Part shown: positions 28,201 to 40,200 of the stretch, piece by piece
Layout: the number at the start of each line of letters is the position of its first letter
Position numbering within the stretch: the first letter of the stretch is position 1
Origin: Cristatella mucedo
Lineage: Eukaryota > Bryozoa > Phylactolaemata > Cristatellidae
NCBI GenBank assembly: GCA_009760855.2
Contig: WPIO01000006.1
Coordinates: forward strand, 2,900,501-2,964,500
DNA length: 64,000 nucleotides
Reading direction: 5' to 3'
Notes under the pieces: model-generated
Databases searched by the model: none
Seen by the model: the letters and a program-made list of their open reading frames with translations, nothing else
Told to the model about the DNA's origin: nothing
Program-made: the position numbers and the translations under genes

Positions 28201-31200
28201 ATATCTTTTCATTGCTTGAACTACATCTAAAGCTCTACGGTATGATGAATCAAAACTTGCATGTGCACTTTGCCTCCAACCATCTCAAAAGCAAGACTAA
28301 AAATGGGCCACTACTTTCCTTTACAAGGATATCACACAACTTCTCATTAAGGATGCATACATTTAACCCGCGTGACAGGCCTATCAAAGCAGAGATCCCA
28401 CTACTTTAAACATCAAGACAAAGGCAGAGCGAGCCGATTGCCGAAATCCTTTGAACATGAAGCAGTCTATAAGTCCTATTTAATGGACTACAGTATACCG
28501 CCAGTGGAGCCTCCATTTCAGCTACATCCGACTACAGCAATAGCATCACCTTCTCAGAGGAATAAAGTAAAGGTTAGTGGCTGTCCGACATAGGTCTGTG
28601 TCTGAATGTTTTTGGCCTTCCGGAAGCCTAGCAAAAGCTCTGCTAAAGAAGTTTAGATCGTTTAGATAGCTTCCGATTGGCTAGCGGATACAATGCAAAA
28701 CTCTTATTACTTTGACTAGCAAGACCCACTACGGCATGGGTCCCTCACGTCTAGCATAACTGCGACTGAAGTCAAGCCTTCAGGTCGAGCCCAATACCTT
28801 ACATTTGTTGTCGTTTTTTTTCTTTTAACAACTGTTGGCAGCAGTAGCCTCAGCCCTATAGGTTCTAAAATTTGGAACTCGATTTCCCAATTCCTGCACA
28901 TCTACCTTATGTCACGCTGCTGATTCAGGTACTTCCTCAAACCTTCACACACATACTTCTGCTTCCATGCTACTCACTTCCTTGGCAGTCTTTGTGGCTC
29001 ACCTATGCTTCTCACTTGCTCTTTGTTGTAAAAAGAAGCTCTGCAGGCTACTGTACGTGCACCAAAAGCCAATATAACCTCAAGTGTACTACAGAAAACT
29101 GCAGTTAAAAACTCCTGCCTAGTCTTCATGGCTTTATAGAGTCACTGACTCAGAAACAATCATATACAATGTTGCAGCCCCGAGCATGAACCTTAGGTGG
29201 CATCTCACACGTCAGTAAGATGAATGTAGTCGAGCAGCCTTCCTTTTTATGTATTTATTTATTTAAGCGATAGAGACCAGCCAGCTTGCCATTATCAAGC
29301 ATTAGCATTCGTTAGTTGTGGACCGATCAAAACAAGTCCATCATGACCTCAACCTTGGGTTGCTGAACGGCTGCTGGCTGAAAGGGGCAAAATAGGCAGG
29401 CCTGGTAGGGTTTGTCTAACTTGTTTACATAATAGATTTGTACTTGGCTATTAATCATGATTTTCTTCTACTCTGGTACAACAGTAGTGATTTTTTCATA
29501 TGCTTGCTTTGTCCTTGCATCCAGATCTGCTGACCCCGACCAGCAGATCCCAATGGGCATGCTCCTGCAGCCTCAGGTATTTGGCCTCTGCCATTCTGGA
29601 AGCTGTGACGATGTGCCACAGCAAAAACTTCCTTTGCTGTGCAGAAGAATGCTCATTCTTACGGCCTTTCTCAAGGGTGAGGATGGGCTGCGCCCCCCCT
29701 GGTGGCCTGGTAGAGACATTAAGGAGCACCCTTTGGGTGGGTAGTCGGGTCACCTCGAGCACAGTGTAAAGACTTAGACCACCTGCCTGCAGCTAGAGTC
29801 AACTGAAAGCTGAAAGCATCTACTGCCGGCAAGATTAGAACTCGTGCTGTTGATCTCGGAAGCAAAGAGCTAGATTAAGCTAGGATAGTTAGGATAGTTG
29901 GGATGGATTGTTAGAATAGATTAGTTAAAATAGATTATTTACGATAGTTTAATTAGGATAGCTAGGACGTTAGGACAGCTCAAAACATTGGATTGCAATG
30001 ATGAAAGGCAATGCAAAGCGAGACGAAGTGACATTAAAAAAAGTGACATGCAAACACTTAGCATACTCACCGAGTCCCGAGGTGAAACCAGATATGGGAA
30101 AACGGTTTTCTTGGTGTACAAGTCTTGCACATACATGCCTCCAAGACTCAGGCTAAACTTAAGAGAGTGTGTCCTCGGCTGAGAAGTCAGCCCAGCTTTA
30201 ATTCGATTGCATGCAAGCTTCAAAGCGCCACCATCAGCTTCGCCTGCAACCAAGGGCATCTTGAGCAATACCTTGGGGCGTCCAAACAGACTTAATGCTT
30301 GTGCCACTCCAAGCAGAGAGCTAATTGGGGGGCCACGAGCAAGGAAGATTACTGCGGGCATAACACAGCTTATTCACAAGAGCTGCTTTTGCTCCTTCTC
30401 GACTAACAATTATTTCCCTTTGCAGCAAATTTAAAGCACCTAGAAAGAGTTTAATAATAATAATAATAATAATGCACTTGATAAAGCGCCCTCGGAGAAC
30501 CTAATCTCTTTCTAGGCGCTTTACATTTGCTGCAAAGGGAAATGCAATTGAATGGTAAGTAAAATCATGCTTTAAAAACAAACAAAATGAATAATATGGT
30601 TAGGGGTGACATGCATAGGGTCAGCATGCAAATGTAGTTAGTGGCAGCATGCACAGTGTCAGCACGCATAAGCACATCAAGGACGAATCACAGGGACCCA
30701 CTAAATGCTGTCCTAAATAGGTGTGTTTTTAAGTTCCTTTTAAATGGGGTCAGGTCAAGGGATGTTCTGACGCAGGTCGGGAGGGAGTTCCAGGCTTTGG
30801 GAGCATACGAACTAAATGCACGGTCTCCAAAGGATTTAAGGTTTGTACGAGGTATCTGTAAACTGTTGGATTCCAAAAAGCGGGTGGTACGATGCTTGGC
30901 CTGATGGGGTAGTATATCTAAGAGATAGGCTGGAGCCATAGAATGAAGGGACCTAAAAGTGAGCGACAAAACCTTGAAGTCAATCCGTTGCTTGACTGGT
31001 AGCCAGTGCAGGTCGGCGAGAAGTGGAGTAATGTGGCAACTGCAACGCTCACGACAGACAGGCCTAGCTGCAGAGTTTTGCACGAGCTGCAATCGCCTGA
31101 TCGCACATGCCGTAGGCCAGTAAGCAGTGAGTTGCAGAAGTCAAGACGGGATGTCACGAATGCTTGGACCAACTTGGACGTGGTACCCTTATCTAAACAA

Positions 31201-34200
31201 GCCCGAATTTTACCGATGTTGAACGATTGATGAAGCTGAAAGTAGGCAGATTTGACTGTGGAGCTGATATGGTCGTCTAACGAGAGGTCGCTTTGGAATA
31301 CGACACCTAGATTTCGAGCTGATTCAACTGGAGATATGCTGGCAGAGCCAATTTTGAGCGTCAGCATTTCCAATTTGTGAATCACACTGGGTTTGCCTAT
31401 AACTAGTAAGTCAGTTTTATCATCGCTTAGTTTTAGAAAATTTGCTGCCATCCATGTGCGGATGTCATCAATGCACGCAGCAAGTGAGTTGAGAGAATTT
31501 GAGGTGCTCGAAGGCTGGGAGGGATCAAAGCAAAGGTACAACTGAGTGTCATCTGCATAGACGTGAAAGCCTAGATTGTGCTTGGCAATCACATCAGCAA
31601 CAGGGAGAGTATAAACCGTGAAAAGAACCGGACCTAGCACGGAGCCCTGAGGTACTCCATATTTCAGAGGTACTTCAGATGATCTTTTTCCAGCATCGTA
31701 CCACCTGCTTTTGGCAATCCAACAGTCTAAAAATACTTTGAGTTCTCTGAGAGCGCTTTATCAAGTGCACTATTATTATTATTATTATCATTATTAATTA
31801 ACAACGGTTGCTAAGCAGCAGCAAGTGGTATGGCACTACAACAAGCAAGGGAACTTCCCAGGGAAGTTGCCTTGGCGCTAGTTATTCATCGTGCACTTTA
31901 TTCACCGTTCATCGCGCACATAAGCACTCTAACAAGCCAATGCTGAGCAGCACTGCTTTGTTACTTCTATTTTGTAGCAGGACAGCTACAGTTGCAAAAA
32001 GAAAGAAAGCTGTTGGGGAGGGCTCATTGAGAGATAGCGTTAGTGTACACAAGGAGTGAGTGACTGTGAGTGAGTAAGCGTGTGAGTGAGTAAGCGTGTG
32101 AGTGTGAATGAGAGCCTGTAAACACCGACCATCTATTCAGAAAATGGTGCACATCCATAGTTCAACTGTTCCCACAATATGTACACACAATATATGCACA
32201 TGCAATATGTTTCGAAGTGGTATAAGACAACGAGGCAGTGACACCAATGAAGGCAGCATGCTTTGCTATGTGCAATTTCAAAATGCAAAAGAGGTAAGGA
32301 GCAGAAACAAGCACTGCCTGCAACAACAACGTGCTCACCGTCATTGAACTTCAGTGCAAATGAGCCAGAGCCCAGAGTGAAGTTCAGCTCAGCAAACACG
32401 GCATCTCTCACTAGGAGACCAGTACTTTCCTGGTCAACCTCTCCCAGAGCGTCACGGATTTCTTGCTCTGTAAGTGAGAATAACTGTAAGTGAGAAACCA
32501 AACTATGACAGACTTGCGACCGATGCAAAAGCAGAAGTATGGTCGCTGAAATTGATGGTAGTGGATCAGACAAAGCATTAGCAAAATGCAGTCTAATTTC
32601 CACAATTTTCAGACAATCGAATATTTGTTTAAGGTACCTTTCCAAGGACATACACTCAAATGCAAAAGTATTTAAGAGGGTGAATAGGTGCCACCACCAA
32701 GCTGCTATCCCGTCATTGATTGAACCGCTCTTCGTCCAAAAGCACTGAAAAAAGTGCACGAAGTGTTTTAATAGTTTCTATTATCAGAACTAAGGTTATA
32801 CATACACTAATGGGTACTCACACCAATGGGAGGTCGGGCCACCCCTGTTCTTTACAACTTCCTGTATTCGCCTGGGCATTGACTCAGTCAGCTTTCGGCA
32901 AGCATCCGGAGTAATGCAGTCTCACAGCTGCTTAAGCCGACCAAAAAGCTGCTCGAGGAAAGACGAGATACTGTTCTAGCTCTAAGTGAGTGCTCCAACC
33001 TATCTCACAGATGCTCAATAGGGTTTGAGATCGGGAGATTGGCTTGGCCGACTTAGGACTCGGATGCCTGAATTGGCAAAAAATTGCTTCGTTGCCCTTG
33101 CAGTATGCTTGGAATCATTATCCATTTGCCAAACGTACCTCTCCCACAAGAGGTCTGGCACAAGTCATGCCAACATTTTGGACGATGTCCATGAACACGT
33201 GCCTGTCCATAATCCGATTGATTCGGTGTAGAGTTCCTATGCCGGAAGTAAAAAACAAGACCAAACAAGCACACTTCCACATCCGAACTTGAGCTTAGAT
33301 TGCAAGCAGTCTGGATAGAACTCTTTACTTTTTCTCGACTGATAAAAGTCCTCCACTTGCTATCTCAGTGGACCATGAATTTACTTTCATCGGTTCATAG
33401 ACTACTGCTCCAGCCGGCAGCTGCAAAGTGGGCTTGTTTTCGGGCACAGCACAGACTGCAATTTCGTCGTCCTCAATTAATTAACTGCTTGTGTTAACTA
33501 ACTCGTCTGTGAATGCTGTGCTCCAAAAGCCTTCTACAGACCGTATAAACACTTACAGCCTTGCCGGTGGTCTCTTCTAAGGTCTTGGATCGAGCTTGAA
33601 GTGGTGCTTTCCTTCAACCCAGTGCAGCCAGTTTCAGCAGACGGTCATCCCTTTTTGTCGTCCAACGTGGGCAGCCGGAGCTGATTCCTCCCCGCGGCCT
33701 CGGGCGACTCCTAGCGTGGTGTGGACCTTTACTTGATTTCTCCGTAATACCTTCGGGTATTCCGCTGCTATCTTCGCTGTGACTATTTATGAGCTATCCT
33801 CGGATATGCTATCCAAAACAGGACCTGCTTAGCATAAGGTGCGATGAGGTCATTAGTCGATACCTACCGGCGGACCTTCTCCGGCAAGTCAGTGAGAACC
33901 TACCTGCATCCTGCGTTCGCCCAAGCGCTAAATAGTACTTGTTGTGGTAGTAGCCCACCCGCTGTAGCCCAGCACGTTGTGAAACGTCGTCCCATGGCCG
34001 TTACCAAGGTCCAATTCAAATTCGAAGAGCCAGCATCCGCCAGGCCGGACGCAAACGGTAGAGAATACGAGCCACTTCATCGCCATCGCCCAGTTGTTGG
34101 ACAGCCTCTTAAATTCCGCCTATTAAATGTCCGCTCGCTAAAAACCAAGGGGTTACTTATCCGCGATCAGGTGGTCCAGGAGAAGCTAGATGCAGTTATG

Positions 34201-37200
34201 CTTACCAAAACCTGGATGACGCCTTGTTCCAGTAGCTGTATTTCCGAGACCACCCCACCCGGGTTCTCATTCTATCAGTCCATGCGTTCTGACAAGGTTG
34301 GTAGCGGGGTTGCAATTGTTGTTCGCGAATCGTTTGGCTATAAAATGTGCAGTTTCTCGCATGGGTCATCGTTTGAATCGGTTGCTATCAGGTCTTCATC
34401 AAAGACAATGCCTCTCACCGTTGTGATATACCGGCCTCCTTCTGGCTGTCTAAACTTGTTTATAGAGGAGTTTTCAGAGTTCCTAGCTAAAATATTTGTG
34501 TGTGGCAGGCCGCTACTGATTGTAGGAGACTTCAATATTCACGTTGACAACCCTAGCAACAGCCAGGTCCGCTCATTTCTTGACTATCTGGAGAATCTTG
34601 GTTTGGCCCAACACGTTAATCATAGCACCCACGTCGGTGGCCACATTCTAGATCTCGTGATCACTAAGGATGTCCTCCCCACTGACTTTGTGGTGTGCCC
34701 ACTGACCCTCTCAGATCATTGTTCGGTCTCGTTTACTGTTCCTGCTCCCTCGTACGTGCAGGGTAATGTCGAATTTGCAAAACGACGTAACTTACAAAGC
34801 ATTGACTTGGACAAGTTTTTGAAATCGGTTTGTGATGCAGGCCTTCTTGATCTGCATTCAGACTTGACCAGCAGCCTCGATACCCTCACTAATGCGATGA
34901 ACATGACACTCAGGAGTGCTCTTGACAAGCATGCTCCCGTTTGCTCTATCCGTGTTCAAAGTCGTCGAGATTGCTTTCAATTCACAAAAAACTCCTTAAG
35001 ATGCGCCGTGTTAAGCGCAGGCTGGAACGTCGTTTCAAGAAATCGGGGTCTGAGGCAGACCTAGTCAATTTTAAAGACTTCCTTCGAGTTTACACCAGAA
35101 AGCTTAAAAAAGCCAGGGCTTCTTTTTTCATTAGAAAACTGAATTCCTGCCAGTCGGACACTAAACAGATTTATAAGTCAGTAAACCATTTACTGGCCAA
35201 TGCTGCCAGGTCTGACTGCCCAGATATTAAGGGCTCAGCCGAAAAGTTTTCAGCCTTCTTTACTGAAAAAATTGTGCACATTCGTGCCTCCATTAAGCCC
35301 CCTCCGACCAAAGCAATCGCCGTTCCTCAATCTGTGACCTTTCTTAAAAGGTTCTCTGATGTTTCTGCCTGTGATGTGGCTGCCTTAATAAGGTCTAACA
35401 AAAAGAGCTCGTCTCCTGAAGACCCTATACCTTCACCTCTGTGGTCTTCACTTGCAGACCAACTTAGATCTGCCATAACCAAGATTTTTAATGCTTCTTT
35501 GGGAAGAGGGGTAGTCCCCAAGTCCTTCAAATCGGCAATCGTTAGACCTATTCTTAAAAAGCCTGGATTAGACACAGAGGTCCTAGCAAACTATCGTCCA
35601 GTTTCCCTTCTTCCGTTCTTATCAAAGATTCTTGAAAAAATTGTTGCTAAGCAGCTAGTTGAACATATTGAAAATAATGGAATGTCAGAAACATTCCAAT
35701 CAGGTTTCAAGAGGCAGCACTCTACTGAAACTGCTCTCCTCCGTGTTAACAATGACATTCTACGTGGCAACGACGACGGGAATGTCACTGCCCTAGCTCT
35801 GCTAGATCTGTCTGCTGCCTTCGACACCACTGATCACGAAGTTCTGCTTGAACGATTGAGAACAACGATCGGTCTAGCAGACGAAGCACTGGCGTGGTTT
35901 AAATCCTACTTGTCTGATCGTGTTCAATCCGTGTCGTGTGGGGGTCAGGTCTCAGACATGAGAAGGGTCACCTGTGGAGTCCCTCAAGGGTCTGTACTTG
36001 GTCCCTTGCTGTTCTCCATTTATACGCAACCTCTGGGAAAAGTGATTAAGGCCCATGGAATAGGATATCACTTCTATGCTGATGATACTCAGTTGTATTT
36101 GTCATTTAAACCGTCGGAATCTGCTGCAGCAACTGAGAAACTGAACGCTTGCCTTGCCGATATTCGATCCTGGATGTCGGAAAACTTCCTGAAATTAAAT
36201 GACGATAAAACCGAACTGCTTCTCATAGGACACCCTAAGCGTGTGGCTGGATTAAAAGGCTTTGCTGTTCTAATAGGTGATGCTATTGTGCGACCTTCAC
36301 CACGTGCTCGTAATCTAGGTGTCATGTTCGACAGCTGCCTCAATTTCAAAAGCTTCATTCAAAAGACTGCCTCTACAGCTAGCCATCACATCCGATCCCT
36401 ATCCAAGATTAGAAGCTGTCTCCCACAGTGGCTTGTAAAAAATTTAACTAGCTCTTTAGTTCTGTCTCGGCTTGATTATTGTAATTCCCTTTTAGCTGGG
36501 CTACCAAAGAAAGCTATTATGCCACTTCAGCAGACTATGAACATGCTGCAAGGCTCGTCTTCAAGTCCCAGCGGTTTGAGCACGTGTCTCCTTTGCTCAA
36601 AGAGCTAGAATGGTTGCCGGTTGAGCAAAGGATACAGAGCCAAGTTCTTACGACCCACAAGGCCTGCCACGGCTTGGCTCCTTCATACCTAGCTGAACTG
36701 CTGCATCAGTTTCAGCCTGTTCGCGCCCTCAGGTCCTGTGTGGACAATAAATTAGCTGTCCCATTCCTCCGCTTAAAGACAGTTGGCAACAGAAGCTTTA
36801 GCTCTGCAGGTCCTAGGCTGTGGAACTCACTTGGACTTGGACTCACATGGACTTCCACAATTCTTACGCAACGACATCTACTCTCCAACTGCCGACTATG
36901 GCACATATTTTTCAGCGGTCCTGAACTGCTACTTCTATGCTACTCACTACCTCAACTGCTCTCCTAACTCTGCTATGCTTCCCACTTTCTCTTTGTTGCG
37001 TGAGACGAAGTCTGTTGGCTACCGAATGCGTACCGAAAGCTGCTTAGGTTGTGAGTGCTCTATACAAAACTCACCTGCGTAACACCCACATGGTCTTTAT
37101 GACTTTGTGGAGTTACTGACGGAGATACATGACATTACATTTAGGTTATACCTGACAGATTCTTCATTTATACCAAGCTTCCGTGCCACCGTCATGTTGC

Positions 37201-40200
37201 TAAGACCCATCTTATGATAGGCAAGGATTTAGCCTTTCATTTCACTATTTAGCTCCCCTGTCTTTCCCGTGACAGATAAGCATCGTACGAGCAGATGCAT
37301 ACGAGTGGTTCGTCTAAGAAGTACAAAAATAACTTCCCTCCTGTACACAAGTGCACGTGCAGAAAAATCGTTGGCCGTTTGGATTGCAAGTAGGATAATT
37401 TATATGCCAGTCAAAACTCCAGTTTCGCCATTTTAAAGGTAAGATATCGTTCCAGGCCACCGAGGTGTTTTTGTTTATAACAGTTATCGTAGACACGGCC
37501 ATTGACAGTGAGTCAATTTGTTTATGTAAATAATCAGGTTTATGTAAAAGCCGACCCATACCGATGGGGGACCTATCAGAGTAAATAGTTACTCAGTAGA
37601 GGGTGTTTAATGTACCTCGTCAATATTTTGTGTGAGTGCACACGTTATAAAATTCGGAGTGACACTGCACATAGGGACGGCAACGAAAGGGAAAGCTGAG
37701 GAGCCGGCTGAAGCAAGTCGACAGCAGCTAACTACGACACTAAGGCAGCAGCAATCAACATTAAAAACCGTGAAAGTTCAACACTCAGGTACCACAGCAC
37801 TGTCCAGCAAGAACGGTGGCCTACGCATACATGCGTGCGCGACGGCTCTTACCGAGCTACAAAGGTTCTTACCGAGTTGTTGCCTCTCGGCGTCTGTGAG
37901 CAAGACCCGCTGTGCACCAGCAACAACCATCTCTTTCTCGTCCAGCTGCTGCTGCTGCTGCTGCAAGTCACAGAGTGGCGAGCTCGACATGGGTGCAGTG
38001 ACAGGCGTTGCCAGCTCCGAGTTCACCACAGTGCCACTGGCCGAGAATTTGCTCCAGGCCCACGAGAACAGTCGGCCGACTTGAGTAGTCGAGGCCGAGG
38101 ACGATACAATGCTGCTGCTAGTGCCAGCTGTCGATGCTTGTGACTGCGATGACGACAGCTTGGGCTGCGACTGACCATCACTCGCCAGTGCAGCGCGTGC
38201 TGGTGGCGGTGCTCGAACGGTACCCTGGCAAACAGACAAAGCAGCAATGCTGTCACACGGACAAAGCAGCAAGTGTAGATATGTGGCTGCTCAGTAGGTA
38301 CGTGCATAGGTAAGTATGTATCGCTCTGCTTGCTGCATCCTCCTATGGGGCATTCCTTCCCAGAGGGTCGGCAGCCTAAGGAATCGACCCGATGCTTGAG
38401 TACGCTCACGTTTAATGTTGGCGACTTAACAAACACGGGATGACATTGAGCCCTACAATGTTAGCCCCTTGATCTGTTTCGGATGTAGCATTTAAGCCAA
38501 GTCCCCTATGATATATTTATAGTAGGTACACTGCTATGCAGCAATGGTGAGTTTTCAAAAAACGGAGGGGGAGATAACTTTCTAATTTCCAAATGTACTC
38601 AGAGCTGACATTAGACATTGAAATGGACTTAAAAAAATTGTTCACTGGGAAGTCATTGCATTCCTGCAGCTTGTGCTCTCTGCACTAAGACCACCTTTGC
38701 TATCAACTGAATTGCTAACTGGCATTCATGGCGCTATAGTTTGGACCAGCTTAGAGTTGGTGAATTAGAAAGCTACCAGAGTGAGCATGACCAATCAGAA
38801 GGGGTGCTGCGCCTGCGTTTGGTAAGCAATGGATATGCATAAATTGAATTTGCACCGACTATTGTTCGCATGACATGAATAATCCTCTACAAGGGCAGTG
38901 GTTTCCACTAAGTAAGTTTTCAAAGCAATGAATTAGGAACAAAAACAGCAAAGCGAGCAGAATAGATTCTTGCTTATCGAAGACGACAAGGAGAAAAACA
39001 CTCAACAAAGACAGCCACTCAGCGCTACACTGCCAAAACTCAACAGAAACGCCGAATACGAAAAACTCTACAACAGGAAGACACTGATGAGACACCCGGG
39101 AGCTTTGTGCTTTCAAAACTCAGCTAACGCCTCACTTATGACAAGATCTCAAACAGACAGACTGGAGGTACGATTCTAGCACTTCATGACCATCGTGGTA
39201 TGTCGTGGTATGGAGTCCATGTCCGATGGTTGGCCGGGCTCACCAGCTAGGCTGAGCTAACCACTAGGTCAGCTGACACTCAGACCAGTATAGTAAAGCA
39301 ACACTGAAATTTCAAGTAATTTTTCACGGGCATGCATTGTAATTTTAATAACAAGTCTTGAAATGCCAGTGTGAGTAAATGGACTGCAGAGCAGCAAACC
39401 GGAAACCGTGGATATGCCAACGTTGCCTTTCTTTTTGGCAGTCTAACAGGAGCAATCAGACTGGTAATATGCCGTACATAGTCTGATCGCCTACAAGTTG
39501 CCCGGCAATACTGCCCAAAAAGTGATGATTTTCAAAAATGCGCACAATTCAACGTCCACATGAAACTAGAACAAGCAGGGCTTGAAGCAGAAACACTGAC
39601 CACAAACCACAAGCCTTCCCGCCTCAACTGATCAGATGCCACTTCTCGGAGCACTTTGATCTCGTTGTAGGTAAACTCTCGCTCGACGGTCGACTTAAGG
39701 CTCTACAAAGTAGGCAAACAACAGATGTCATCGATGCATTGCAGGATACGTTCTCGGGGTACGAACAAGCAAAAACCCTCCATAAAAACCGGAAGTATGA
39801 CTTAACTCTTGGCTAATGATTGAGTGCTGAAAGCCGCTCGGGCTTTCAGCACTCTACAGACATTACTACAGACATAACACTACACTCTACAGACATAGCA
39901 CTCTACAGACATCTCCAGCATAACGATCAAGCCCTACATAGCCCTCTATCATTGCTTTTCATTATGGTGTTACATGCAAACATACAGTACATAAGGCTCT
40001 GTGTTGTGGTGGCTTAAGAGTCCAGCACCGGTCAGAACAACCAGCAAGATGATGCCATGCGAATAAGCACCAGCTGGTCAATCGAAAACATAGTGGACAC
40101 AGCTCGTCATAACAGTAAGAGTATGCAGCCAATATCGACTGGCTGAACACAGCAGGCCATGTACCAGGAAAGTACATCACTCTGCCTAGGGCATTTGCTA

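Larger units (their letters stand above)
33665..37142 (+). mobile_element. LINE family A (CR1/L2-like), near full-length, carrying EN and RT
   Basis: A 3.5-kb non-LTR element with a GC-rich 5' end and a single long coding region, now in three frames. The apurinic-type endonuclease frame (33844-35064) has LLNVRSL at residue 98, [13 protein letters not shown] near 226 and LSDHCSVSF near 289. The RT frame (34941-36608) has [50 protein letters not shown] and [15 protein letters not shown] (YADD at 36075-36086). The C-terminus is in 36584-36967. Frameshifts fall at about 34985 and 36545, with an extra 22 bp at about 36830. The 3' end is gagatacatgacattacatt. It is inserted in the Tc1 transposase, antisense to VPS13D. 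Confidence 0.95.

Noticed and set aside
29457-29769. Pair of overlapping frames of up to 95 codons
   Set aside because: Open in several frames on both strands, no motif, no fit to VPS13D.
37632-38143. Plus-strand frames of 150 and 102 codons
   Set aside because: Antisense shadow of VPS13D exon 11.
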